From Jidongwangia harbinensis (GTDB lineage Bacteria > Actinomycetota > Actinomycetes > Mycobacteriales > Micromonosporaceae): DNA of 64,000 bases. The position numbers were made by a program, and so were the translations under genes. A model generated the notes under the pieces. It saw only the letters and a program-made list of their open reading frames with translations. It had not been told where the DNA came from and did no database searches. Below, one piece after another: positions 8,536-16,568 of the stretch (its first letter is position 1; each line of letters opens with the position of its first letter). The stretch lies in NCBI RefSeq assembly GCF_020216025.1, contig NZ_JAIWNC010000010.1:124001-188000 (forward strand), given 5' to 3'.

Positions 8536-9588
8536 TCAGGGCGTGCCGGGCCGGCGCGCCCTGGTGCCGTTTCCGGGTGGGGGAGCGGTGCTGTCCCGCA
8601 GGACCAGTTGCGCGGTGGCGTGCTCCACCCGCGCGCCCTCGCCGTCCGGCTCGCGCAGGGCCAGCGACATGGCCCGCACGCCGATCTCCTCCAGCGCCAG
8701 CCGGACCGTGCTGAGTGCCGGCGTGACGTCCACCGAGATGGGCATGTCGTCGAACCCGATCAGGCTGATCCGGCCGGGCACGTCCAGTCCCCGGTGCCGC
8801 AGCGTGGCCAGCGCGCCGATCGCCATCGAGTCGTTCAGCGCGGCCAGTGCGGTGAGGTTCGGGTGGCGGTCCAGCAGCGCCCCGGCCGCCACGGCGCCGC
8901 CGTTGCGGTCGAAGTCGGCGTACTCGATGTGGCGGGTGGTGAGCCGGCGCCCGTGGTCGCGGGCGGCCCGCCGCAGTCCGGCCAGCCGGTCCGTGGTGGT
9001 GGTGAGGTGGCGTGGCCCGGCGATGACCCCGATCGCGGTGTGCCCGAGGCGGTAGAGCGCGTCGCCGGCGAGGTAGGCGCCGTGTTCGTTCTCCGGCACG
9101 ATCGCGTCTCCGGCGTGCTGGTGCCGGCCGATCACCGCGACCCGGCCGCCGGTGCTCTCGTACAGGCGTAGCTTGCGGTCCAGCCGGGCGGTCACCGGCG
9201 CGTCGTGGTACCCCGAACCGGCCAGCACGATGGCCGCCGTCTGGTGGGCGTGCAGCAGGTCGACGTACGCGAGTTCGCGTTCCGGGTCGCGGTAGCTGTT
9301 GCAGATGATGACCAGCCGCCCGTGGTCGGTGGCGACCCGCTGGAGACCGCGGGTGATCTCCGCGAAGTACGGGTCGGAGACGTCGTGCACGATCACCCCG
9401 ACCGCGCTGCGGTGCGCGCGGGCCAGTTGCTGGGCGTTGGCGTTCGGTACGAACTGGAGCTCGTCGACGGCGGCGAGCACGCGCTCACGCAGCGCGTCCG
9501 CGACCGGTTTGGGGCTGTTGTTGATGATGCGGGACACGGTCGCGGTCGAGACCCCCGCCCGCCGCGCGACGTCCGCGAGAGTCGCCAC
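8536..9588 (-). CDS. LacI-family transcriptional regulator (first of three)
   Basis: A 350-residue LacI repressor. The N-terminal helix-turn-helix is canonical (TLADVARRAGVSTATVSRIINN) and is followed by a hinge and a periplasmic-binding-protein-like effector domain (GVIVHDVSDPYFAEITRGL). The ATG at 9588 puts the helix-turn-helix at residue 3, as usual. It is divergent from the Gfo/Idh/MocA operon; the 99-bp space contains two AAGCGCTT-core palindromes over a promoter, so it most likely represses that operon and itself. The effector is unknown but should be a sugar or sugar derivative handled by the neighbouring enzymes. Confidence 0.92.
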   Translation of the reverse strand: MATLADVARRAGVSTATVSRIINNSPKPVADALRERVLAAVDELQFVPNANAQQLARAHRSAVGVIVHDVSDPYFAEITRGLQRVATDHGRLVIICNSYRDPERELAYVDLLHAHQTAAIVLAGSGYHDAPVTARLDRKLRLYESTGGRVAVIGRHQHAGDAIVPENEHGAYLAGDALYRLGHTAIGVIAGPRHLTTTTDRLAGLRRAARDHGRRLTTRHIEYADFDRNGGAVAAGALLDRHPNLTALAALNDSMAIGALATLRHRGLDVPGRISLIGFDDMPISVDVTPALSTVRLALEEIGVRAMSLALREPDGEGARVEHATAQLVLRDSTAPPPGNGTRARRPGTP

Positions 9589-9617
9589 GCGAGCAGACTA
9601 GCCTACCTGCGGCGACG

Positions 9618-9674
9618 GGCAAGCGCTTGCCTGTGCGGTCGGCGCGCCGGTAGCCTCTAGGAAAGCGCTTACCT
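9618..9674 (+). promoter_or_regulatory. Promoter with two LacI operators for the Gfo/Idh/MocA operon
   Basis: A perfect 14-base palindrome, GGCAAGCGCTTGCC, lies at 9618-9631, and a second AAGCGCTT core lies at 9663-9670. Between them is a plausible sigma-70 promoter: TTGCCT at 9627-9632 and TAGCCT at 9651-9656, with an 18-base spacer. One operator therefore covers the -35 and the other the transcription start. AGGAGG at 9675-9680 is the ribosome site for the gene at 9688. Confidence 0.7.
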
Positions 9675-9687
9675 AGGAGGCCGGCCG

Positions 9688-10842
9688 ATGACCGCACGCG
9701 TTCCGATCGGCATCGTCGTCAACGGCGTGACCGGGCGGATGGGCTACCGACAGCATCTGGTCCGTTCGCTGCTGGCGATCCGGGAGGCCGGCGGGGTGCC
9801 GCTGCGCGACGGCTCGCGGCTCTGGCCGGAACCCGTCCTGGTCGGCCGCAACGAGGCGAAGCTGCGCGACATCGCGGACCGGCACGGCCTCACCGACGTA
9901 ACCACCGACCTGGACGCCGCGCTGGCCCGCGACGACGTGCGGATCTACTTCGACGCCCAGGTCACCGGCGAGCGGGAGAAGGCGATCTCCGCCGCGATCG
10001 CCGCCGGCAAGCACATCTACACGGAGAAGCCGCTGGCCACCACGTTGCACGGAGCGGTGGAACTGGCCCGCGCCGCCGACGCCGCCGGCGTCCGGCACGG
10101 CGTCGTCCAGGACAAGCTCTTCCTGCCCGGCCTGCGCAAGCTGCAGCGGCTGATCAGCGGCGGGTTCTTCGGCCGGATCCTGTCGGTACGCGGCGAGTTC
10201 GGCTATTGGGTCTTCGAGGGCGACTGGCAGACCGCGCAGCGACCCAGCTGGAACTACCGGGCGCAGGACGGCGGCGGCATCACGGTGGACATGTTCCCGC
10301 ACTGGCACTACCTGCTGGAGCAGCTGTTCGCCCCGGTCCGGGCGGTCACCGCACACGTCACCACGGCGATCCCGCGGCGCTGGGACTCCGCCGGCGAACC
10401 CTACGAGGCCACCGCGGACGACTCCGTGTACGGCATCTTCGAACTGGACGGCGGCGTGGTGGCGCAGATCAACTCGTCCTGGGCGGTCCGGGTGCACCGC
10501 GACGAACTGGTCGAGTTCCAGGTGGACGGCACCGAGGGCAGTGCGGTGGCCGGGCTGCGGGGCTGCCGCGTCCAGCACCGCGCGACGACGCCCAAGCCGG
10601 TGTGGAACCCCGACCTCCCGGTCACCGACGCGTTTCGCGCGCAGTGGCAGGAGGTGCCGGACAACCAGGAGTACGACAACGGCTTCAAGGCGCAGTGGGA
10701 GATGTTCCTGCGCCACGTGGCCGAGGACGCGCCGTACACCTGGGATCTGTGGTCCGGCGCCCGCGGCGTCCAACTCGCCGAGCTGGGCCTGCGGTCGTCC
10801 CGCGAGGGCCGCCGGCTCGAGGTGCCGGAGCTGGACCGGTGA
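9688..10842 (+). CDS. Gfo/Idh/MocA-family oxidoreductase
   Basis: A 384-residue NAD(P)-dependent dehydrogenase of the glucose-fructose oxidoreductase/inositol dehydrogenase family. The Rossmann region starts GIVVNGVTGRMGYRQHL, and IYTEKPLA carries the EKP motif typical of the family. The ATG at 9688 follows AGGAGG by 7 bases. It heads a three-gene operon whose members overlap (GTGA, then ATGA) and is preceded by two LacI operators. In such operons the enzyme oxidises a sugar or polyol hydroxyl, often at C3, to a keto sugar; the substrate here cannot be assigned. GTSE-like changes were not seen in the EKP region. Confidence 0.88.
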   Translation: MTARVPIGIVVNGVTGRMGYRQHLVRSLLAIREAGGVPLRDGSRLWPEPVLVGRNEAKLRDIADRHGLTDVTTDLDAALARDDVRIYFDAQVTGEREKAISAAIAAGKHIYTEKPLATTLHGAVELARAADAAGVRHGVVQDKLFLPGLRKLQRLISGGFFGRILSVRGEFGYWVFEGDWQTAQRPSWNYRAQDGGGITVDMFPHWHYLLEQLFAPVRAVTAHVTTAIPRRWDSAGEPYEATADDSVYGIFELDGGVVAQINSSWAVRVHRDELVEFQVDGTEGSAVAGLRGCRVQHRATTPKPVWNPDLPVTDAFRAQWQEVPDNQEYDNGFKAQWEMFLRHVAEDAPYTWDLWSGARGVQLAELGLRSSREGRRLEVPELDR

Positions 10843-11993
10843 GCGTGGTGGTGCGGCTGCCGGACGGTCCGCTCACCCTGTCCGGTGCGGGCGCCGGGTT
10901 CGCCGCCCCCGGTGCCCGGTTCACCGGCCGGGTCGCCCACGCCGCCGCGCACGTGGTCGCCGACCCGACGGCCGAGAACGTCCCGGGCGCCCCGCCGGTG
11001 CTCGACTGGGACGCCACCCTGGCGTTCCGGCGCCACCTCTGGTCGCACGGCTTCGGTGTGGCCGAGGCGATGGACACCGCCCAGCGCGGCATGGGCCTGG
11101 ACCACTCCGCCGCCCGCGAACTCATCCGCCGCTCCGCCGCCGAGGCCCGCGCCTGCGGCGGCACGCTGGTCGCCGGTGTGGCCACCGACCAGCTACCGCC
11201 CGGCCCGGCGTCCCTCGACGACATCCGCAAGGCCTACGCCGAACAGCTGCACGACGTGCTGGCGGCGGGCGCGGGCCCGGTGCTGATGTGCAGCCGCCAC
11301 CTGGCCGCCACGGCCCGCTCCGCGGACGACTACCTCGATGTGTACGGCCGGCTGATCGCCGACTCCGACCGCCCGGTCATCCTGCACTGGCTGGGCCCCG
11401 CGTTCGACCCGATGCTGGCCGGCTACTGGGGCGCCGCCGACCCGGAGCGCGCCGCCGGCACCGTGGTCGACCTGATCGCCGCCCACCCCGGCCGGATCGA
11501 CGGCATCAAACTGTCCCTGCTGGACGAGGCGTTCGAGGTGACCCTGCGCCGCCGCCTGCCGCCCGGCGTGCGGATGTACACCGGGGACGACTTCCACTAC
11601 CCGGCCCTGATCCGCGGCGACGAGCACGGCCACTCCGACGCCCTGCTCGGCGTGTTCGCGGCCATCGCCGCACCGGCCGCCGCCGCCCTGCGCGCACTGG
11701 ACGCCGGCGACCCGGGGGAGTACCACCGCATCCTCGCGCCCACGGTCACCCTGGCCCGGCACCTGTTCGCCGCGCCGACCTGGTACTACAAGACCGGAAT
11801 CGTGTTCCTCGCCTGGCTGACCGGCCACCAGGACCACTTCACCATGGTCGGCGGCGTCCAGAGTGGACGATCTCCGGCCCACCTGGCGACGCTGCTGCGC
11901 CTGGCCGACGCCGCCGCCCTGCTCCCGGACGCCGAGCTGGCCGCATCCCGGGCCCGGGCCTGGCTCACCACGGTCGGGGTGAGCCAGCCATGA
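10839..11993 (+). CDS. DUF993 protein (TIM-barrel, dihydrodipicolinate-synthase-like)
   Basis: A 384-residue protein that I recognise as a member of DUF993, a TIM-barrel family related to dihydrodipicolinate synthase/aldolase enzymes. The GTG at 10839 overlaps the upstream stop, giving VSVVVRLPDGPLTL. Segments such as LLDEAFE after DGIKLS, where a Schiff-base lysine is expected, and MYTGDDFHYP fit an aldolase-like barrel, but I cannot place the catalytic residues with certainty. It lies between a Gfo/Idh/MocA dehydrogenase and a sugar isomerase-like barrel and is translationally coupled to both, so a carbon-carbon cleavage or dehydration step on a keto sugar is plausible. Confidence 0.75.
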   Translation: MSVVVRLPDGPLTLSGAGAGFAAPGARFTGRVAHAAAHVVADPTAENVPGAPPVLDWDATLAFRRHLWSHGFGVAEAMDTAQRGMGLDHSAARELIRRSAAEARACGGTLVAGVATDQLPPGPASLDDIRKAYAEQLHDVLAAGAGPVLMCSRHLAATARSADDYLDVYGRLIADSDRPVILHWLGPAFDPMLAGYWGAADPERAAGTVVDLIAAHPGRIDGIKLSLLDEAFEVTLRRRLPPGVRMYTGDDFHYPALIRGDEHGHSDALLGVFAAIAAPAAAALRALDAGDPGEYHRILAPTVTLARHLFAAPTWYYKTGIVFLAWLTGHQDHFTMVGGVQSGRSPAHLATLLRLADAAALLPDAELAASRARAWLTTVGVSQP

Positions 11994-12793
11994 CACGCTT
12001 CGCACTCAACCGCGCCACCACGAAACACTGGCCCCTGCCCGACCTGGTGCGGGGTTGCGCCGAGGCCGGAGTCACCGGCGTAGGCCTCTGGCGGGACGAC
12101 ATCGCCGAGTACGGCGCCGCGCCCGCCGCCGAGCTGATCCGCGACGCCGGCCTCGCGGTGACGTCCCTGTGCCGCGGCGGCTTCTTCACCACCCCCGGTT
12201 GGTACGACGAGAACCGCCGCGCCATCGACGAGGCAGCCGAGGTCGGCGCGCCCGCTCTGGTACTGGTCTCCGGCGGTCTACCACCGGGCAGCCGGGATCT
12301 GAACGCGGCCCGCGCCCAGGTAGCCGGTGCCCTGGCCGACCTGGCCCCGCACGCCGCGGCCGCCGGCGTGCGGTTGGCGATCGAGCCGTTGCACCCGATG
12401 TTCTGCTCCGATCGTTGCGTGGTCGCATCGTTGAAGCAGGCACTGGACCTGGCCGAGCCGCACCCCGCCGCCGCCGTCGGCATCGTGGTGGACACCTATC
12501 ACCTGTGGTGGGACGACACCGTCTGGGACCAGATCGCCCGGGCCGGCCGCGAGCAGCGGATCGCCTGCTTCCAGGTGGCCGACTGGCTCACCCCGCTCCC
12601 GGCCGGCGTCCTGCTGGGCCGGGGCCTGCCCGGCACCGGATGCGTGGACCTGCGCCGCTTCCGCGAGGCGGTGGACGCGGCCGGCTACTCGGGCCCGGTC
12701 GAGGTGGAGGTGTTCGCCGACGACGTGTGGTCCCGCCCCGGCCCCGAAGTCCTGGCCGAAGCGCTGGCCGGCTACCGCGACCACGTGGCCTGA
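11990..12793 (+). CDS. Sugar phosphate isomerase/epimerase-like TIM barrel (AP_endonuc_2)
   Basis: A 267-residue protein of the xylose-isomerase-like/AP endonuclease 2 TIM-barrel superfamily. The ATG at 11990 overlaps the preceding stop (ATGA) and gives MTRFALNRATTKHWPL. Metal-site type residues are visible in RLAIEPLHPMF (Glu), IVVDTYHLWWDD (Asp, His) and GPVEVEVFADD (Glu), as expected for a divalent-metal epimerase. It is the last gene of the LacI-controlled operon, followed by over 500 bases without a gene. The reaction, isomerisation or epimerisation of a keto sugar, is inferred from family and neighbours. Confidence 0.85.
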   Translation: MTRFALNRATTKHWPLPDLVRGCAEAGVTGVGLWRDDIAEYGAAPAAELIRDAGLAVTSLCRGGFFTTPGWYDENRRAIDEAAEVGAPALVLVSGGLPPGSRDLNAARAQVAGALADLAPHAAAAGVRLAIEPLHPMFCSDRCVVASLKQALDLAEPHPAAAVGIVVDTYHLWWDDTVWDQIARAGREQRIACFQVADWLTPLPAGVLLGRGLPGTGCVDLRRFREAVDAAGYSGPVEVEVFADDVWSRPGPEVLAEALAGYRDHVA

Positions 12794-12965
12794 CCCGGCC
12801 GGCGTCACCTCCCCGGCCGCGAGCGGCACCGCGTCCCCGCGGTTCGTCACGCCGATCGGCGGCTTCCGATCAAATCCACTGGTACACCAGCGTCCCTACG
12901 GGCAACAGGCCTGCGCGAACTCGGGGCATTTCGACCATTCCCGGCACGCACGGCAGCTAGTCACG

Positions 12966-13057
12966 GCAGATCTTGGAGCCGGAGACGAACCTTGGCGGCG
13001 GACGGCCCCCGGGAGGGCGGTTTCGCTCCAAGATTCGGCTGGCCCTCCAAGATCTGC
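12966..13057. repeat. Inverted repeats with alternative pairing, possible bidirectional terminator
   Basis: GCAGATCTTGGAG at 12966-12978 is perfectly complementary to CTCCAAGATCTGC at 13045-13057 (13 bp). A third arm, GCTCCAAGAT at 13025-13034, can instead pair with 12970-12979 (10 bp). The two stems exclude each other. There is no U-tract, so the element is not a canonical terminator, but it sits between two convergent transcription units. Confidence 0.6.
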
Positions 13058-13182
13058 GACATCTGGGCTGAGCGAAGCGGTGTCCACCGGCCGGTATCGG
13101 ACACGCCGCCGCCACTGACGCTGAGCCCGGCCCGAAGAGGGGCCAGCTGGCGGGACCGGTCGACGGGTCAGCGGGCTGAGCC

Positions 13183-13300
13183 GGTGGAGGGGCCAGCGGA
13201 CCGAGTCGGTGGAGGGCGAGCGGGGCCGGGTTGGTGGAGGGGCAGTGGGCCGGGCCGGGTTGGTGGAGGGCAGCGGGCCGGGCCGGCCGGCCGGTGGAGG
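13183..13300. repeat. Degenerate GGTGGAGGG tandem repeat
   Basis: GGTGGAGG(G) starts at 13183, 13208, 13233, 13262 and 13293, giving spacings of 25, 25, 29 and 31 bases, with similar filler (CAGCGGGCCGGG type). The array ends just outside the stop of the LacI gene at 13303, and a sixth GGTGGAG falls inside that gene end. It probably arose by local slippage. Confidence 0.65.
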
Positions 13301-13302
13301 GG

Positions 13303-14331
13303 TCAGGTGGCGGGGCCGGTGGAGTCGCGGACGATGAGCCGGTGGCCGGTGGAGCGCCGCCTCGGCCGCACCGAGCGGGGCTTCAGCGCCAGGTCCAGCG
13401 CCATCCGGCCCATCTCGGTCATCGGCAGCCGGACGGTGGTCAGGCTGGGCGCCAGGTCGGCGGCCACCGACACGTCGTCGAAGCCGACCACGGACATGGT
13501 GGCCGGCACCGGGATGCGGTGGGCGCGCAGCGTGGACAGCACGCCCATGGCCATGGCGTCGTTGAGGGCGATGACGGCCGTGGTGCCGGGGTGGTCGCGG
13601 AGGATGCGTTCGGCGGCGGCGCGGCCGCCGTCGCGGGTGAAGTCGGTGTGCACCACCGGGAGGGCGTCCAGGCTGAGGCCCCGGGCGTGCAGGGCGGACG
13701 CCACGCCGGCCAGCCGGTCGGCGACCGTGGTGAGGCCGGCGGTCCCGGCTGCCACGGCGATCCGGCGGTGACCCAGGGCGAGCAGGTGTTCGCCGAGGGC
13801 ACGGCCGCCGGCCTCGTTGTCGGGCAGGACCGCGTCCACGCCCAGGGAGTGCCGGCCGATCACCGCGACCCGGCCGCCCGCGCCCTGGAACGCGGACAGT
13901 TCCGCCTTCGCCTCGGTCTCGGCGCGGGAGTCGCTGTAGCCGGAGCCGGCCACGATGATGATGCCCACGCGTTGCGCGATGAGGTGGCGGATCTGGCGCA
14001 GCTCGTAGCCGGGGTCGCGGCCGGAGTGGCAGATCTGGACCAGCAGGCGCTGTTCGTCGGCCAGGCCGATGACGCCGCCGGCGATTTCCGAGAAGTACGG
14101 GTCGTCGACCTGGTGCACGATCAGTCCGACGGTGGAGCTGGCGCCACCGGCCAGGGTGCGGGCGAACGGGTTGGCGACGTAGCCGAGTTCCGCCGACACC
14201 CGCCGGACCCGGCTGGCGACCTCCTCGCTGACGCCGTCGCGGCCGGCCAGGGCGCGGGAGGCGGTGGCCAGTGACACGCCGGCGCGTTCGGCGACGTCGG
14301 CCAACCGCAACCTCGGACCCGGCTTGGGCAT
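13303..14331 (-). CDS. LacI-family transcriptional regulator (second of three)
   Basis: A 342-residue LacI repressor with a canonical N-terminal helix-turn-helix (RLADVAERAGVSLATASRALAG), hinge and sugar-binding-protein-like effector domain (GLIVHQVDDPYFSEIAGGV). It resembles the regulator at 8536 throughout, including the IIVAGSGYSD and GRVAVIGRHS segments, so the two look like paralogues. It is divergent from the seven-gene Liv-type operon, and the intervening 124 bp hold an 18-base palindrome with the same AAGCGCTT core as the operators upstream of 9688. The two regulators may therefore cross-talk or bind both promoters. Confidence 0.92.
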   Translation of the reverse strand: MPKPGPRLRLADVAERAGVSLATASRALAGRDGVSEEVASRVRRVSAELGYVANPFARTLAGGASSTVGLIVHQVDDPYFSEIAGGVIGLADEQRLLVQICHSGRDPGYELRQIRHLIAQRVGIIIVAGSGYSDSRAETEAKAELSAFQGAGGRVAVIGRHSLGVDAVLPDNEAGGRALGEHLLALGHRRIAVAAGTAGLTTVADRLAGVASALHARGLSLDALPVVHTDFTRDGGRAAAERILRDHPGTTAVIALNDAMAMGVLSTLRAHRIPVPATMSVVGFDDVSVAADLAPSLTTVRLPMTEMGRMALDLALKPRSVRPRRRSTGHRLIVRDSTGPAT

Positions 14332-14368
14332 GGGTCAACTCCCCGGAGACAACGTATCGATCGGCGTC

Positions 14369-14422
14369 TTGCCAGTGACGCAGTGCACAGCATAGGCTAC
14401 GAAAGCGCTTTCGTAAGCGCTT
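14369..14422 (+). promoter_or_regulatory. Promoter and double LacI operator of the Liv-type operon
   Basis: TTGCCA at 14369-14374 and TAGGCT at 14393-14398 form a sigma-70-like promoter with an 18-base spacer. Directly downstream is a perfect 18-base palindrome, TACGAAAGCGCTTTCGTA, at 14398-14415, overlapped by a second AAGCGCTT core at 14415-14422. Repressor bound here would cover the transcription start. The core is identical to that in the 9618-9674 region. Confidence 0.72.
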
Positions 14423-14455
14423 TCGTACTCCCGGGTGGGAGAGGAGCGTCCGAGG

Positions 14456-15676
14456 ATGCCGACCACTGTCCGACGCATGCGATGGGCCACCGCCCTCGGC
14501 GCCGCCGCGATCCTCGCGCTCGGTGCCTGCTCCGGCGACGACGAGCCGGCCACCGGCGACGACCCGATCGTGGTGGGTGTCTCGCTGCCGCTGACCGGCG
14601 ACTTCTCCGAGCCCGGCAAGGGCGTGCAGCAGGGCTACGAGGCGTGGGCCAAGATTGTCAACGACGCCGGCGGTCTGCTCGGCCGCCGGGTGGAACTGAA
14701 GATCCTCGACGACCAGTCCAATGCGGACCGGGTCGTGGCCGACTACGAGCAGCTCATCGGCAAGGACCAGGTGGACCTGGTGGTCGGCCCGTTCTCCACC
14801 CGCCTGGTGGTGCCCGCGGCCCGCGTCGCCGAGGAGTACGACATGTTGTTCGTCGAGCCCGCGGGCGCGGCGAAGGAGGTCTTCGAGCAGGGCTTCAAGA
14901 ACCTGTTCTACGCGGCCCCGGCGGTCGCCAACGACCACTACAACCACCTGGCCGCGCACATCCTGGCGCTGCCCGCGGCGCAGCGGCCGAAGACGGTGGC
15001 GGTGGCCGCGATGGACGACCCGTTCGCCCAGGGCACCGCGTACGGCCTACGGGACAAGCTCAAGGCCGGCGGACTGTCCATCGTGGTGGACGAGGTGTAC
15101 CCGCCGAACACCACCGACTTCGGCAGCATCGCCGCGAAGATCGCCGCGTCCCGGGCCGACGTGCTGATCGGCGGCTCGCAGTACCAGGACGGCGTGAACC
15201 TCATCGTCGCCCTGCAGCAGCTCGACTATCAGCCCAAGCTGGCCGCGTTCTCCACGGCGCCGACCAACCCGGAGTTCGCCAAGGCGGTGGGCAACAAGAC
15301 CGAGGGCATCCTGTCGCCCACCGGCTACAGCCAGGACGCGCCGTACCCGAGCAACACCGAGTTCGTGGCGAAGTACACCGCCCAGTTCGGCACGCCGCCG
15401 GAGGAGGACCAGGCCAACGCGTACACCACCGGGCAGGTGGTGGCGGCGGCGGTGACCGCGGTCGGCTGTGCCGAGCAGGGCGACTGCCAGCGCAAGCTGG
15501 TCGACTGGATCCGCGGGAACGAGGTGCAGACCGTGGTCGGCCCGCTGACCTGGGACGCCACCGGAAAGCCCCGGGGCGCGCACATGATCCAGCAGTGGAT
15601 CGGCGGGGACATCAGGATCGTGCTCCCGGCGGCGGCCAAGGAGGCCGAGTTCCGGTATCCGAAGCCGGCCTGGTGA
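14456..15676 (+). CDS. ABC transporter substrate-binding lipoprotein (Liv/HAAT type)
   Basis: A 406-residue extracellular binding protein of the branched-chain amino acid (HAAT) class. The ATG at 14456, with GAGAGGAG upstream, gives a signal peptide ending in the lipobox LGAC, so the mature protein is a lipoprotein anchored at Cys. The mature region starts with the typical IVVGVSLPLTGDFSEPGKG and keeps GYEAWAKIVNDAGGLLGR, the hallmark of Leu/Ile/Val-type receptors. It heads a seven-gene operon under LacI operators. LacI control and the sugar enzymes nearby suggest a carbohydrate-like or keto-acid ligand, not a branched-chain amino acid, but the sequence alone does not show this. Confidence 0.9.
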   Translation: MPTTVRRMRWATALGAAAILALGACSGDDEPATGDDPIVVGVSLPLTGDFSEPGKGVQQGYEAWAKIVNDAGGLLGRRVELKILDDQSNADRVVADYEQLIGKDQVDLVVGPFSTRLVVPAARVAEEYDMLFVEPAGAAKEVFEQGFKNLFYAAPAVANDHYNHLAAHILALPAAQRPKTVAVAAMDDPFAQGTAYGLRDKLKAGGLSIVVDEVYPPNTTDFGSIAAKIAASRADVLIGGSQYQDGVNLIVALQQLDYQPKLAAFSTAPTNPEFAKAVGNKTEGILSPTGYSQDAPYPSNTEFVAKYTAQFGTPPEEDQANAYTTGQVVAAAVTAVGCAEQGDCQRKLVDWIRGNEVQTVVGPLTWDATGKPRGAHMIQQWIGGDIRIVLPAAAKEAEFRYPKPAW

Positions 15677-15680
15677 TCCG

Positions 15681-16568
15681 ATGCCGTCCGGTGCGCTGCT
15701 CTTCCAGAGCGTCGTCCTGGGCCTGCTGCTCGGCGGGCTGTACGCCCTGCTGGCCGCGGGCCTGACGCTCTACTTCGGCATCATGCGGGTGGTGATGATC
15801 GCCCACTCGGCGTTCCTCATCCTGGCCGCGTACCTGGCCTGGTGGTGGCACGAGCGGCTCGGCCTCGACCCGTTGCTGTCGATGGTGGTCACGGTTCCGC
15901 TGTTCTTCGCGGCCGGCGTGCTGCTGCAGCGGATGCTGCTGGCCCGCCTGCGGCCGGCCACGCTGACCATGATGTCGGTGCTTCTCACGTTCGCCGTGGC
16001 AGTGCTCATCGAAGGGCTGCTCGGGTACGCCTTCACCGGCACCCAGCGCCGCATCCAGCTCGACTACGGCTCGGCCGGTTTCGGGCTGTTCGGCGCCCGG
16101 ATCGCGGTGGTCAAGCTGATCGCGTTCGGGCTGGCCGGGATCGCGCTGGCCGGGCTCTACCTGGTGCTGAAGCGGACCCGGTTCGGCTGGGCGCTGCGGG
16201 CCACCATCCAGCACCCGGACGCGGCCCGGCTGGTGGGCATCGACACCGAGCGGATCGCCGGGTACGGCTTCGGCATCGGGCTCGCCACCGCGGCGGTCGG
16301 CGGCACCGCGCTGGCGCTGGACACCACCATCTACCCGTCGCTGCACTGGCACTGGATCGGCCCGCTGATGGCCATCATCGTGGTCGGCGGCCTGGGCAGC
16401 GTGCCGGGCGCGGCGGCCGCGGCGATGCTGCTGGGCCTGCTGCAGAGCCTGTTGCAGATCCCGATGGGCACCACCTGGGCGCAGACGGTCTTCTACCTGG
16501 CGCTCTTCGCCACGCTGGCCTTCCGGCCGCAGGGGTTCTTCGGAGGTCGCCTTGCCCAGCGTTTCTAG
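15681..16568 (+). CDS. Branched-chain-type ABC transporter permease (LivH-like)
   Basis: A 295-residue integral membrane subunit of the HAAT importer. It has eight or so hydrophobic segments and the LivH-like opening LFQSVVLGLLLGGLYALLAAGLTL, with LYFGIMRVVMIAHSAFLIL after it. The cytosolic loop LRATIQHPDAARLVGIDTERI is the ATPase-contacting EAA-like region of the family. The ATG at 15681 lies 4 bp after the binding-protein stop. It pairs with the LivM-like subunit encoded next, with which it overlaps by 17 bases. Length is normal for the family. Confidence 0.9.
   Translation: MPSGALLFQSVVLGLLLGGLYALLAAGLTLYFGIMRVVMIAHSAFLILAAYLAWWWHERLGLDPLLSMVVTVPLFFAAGVLLQRMLLARLRPATLTMMSVLLTFAVAVLIEGLLGYAFTGTQRRIQLDYGSAGFGLFGARIAVVKLIAFGLAGIALAGLYLVLKRTRFGWALRATIQHPDAARLVGIDTERIAGYGFGIGLATAAVGGTALALDTTIYPSLHWHWIGPLMAIIVVGGLGSVPGAAAAAMLLGLLQSLLQIPMGTTWAQTVFYLALFATLAFRPQGFFGGRLAQRF

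Larger units (their letters stand above)
12794..13302. other. Non-coding stretch between convergent genes
   Basis: About 510 bases with no convincing gene. It contains a short partial palindrome (CTGGT/ACCAG, 12879-12890), an unusual set of alternative inverted repeats (12966-13057) and a degenerate GGTGGAGGG tandem repeat (13183-13300), each listed separately. It lies between the ends of a plus-strand operon and a minus-strand LacI gene, so transcription ends here from both sides. Confidence 0.7.
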
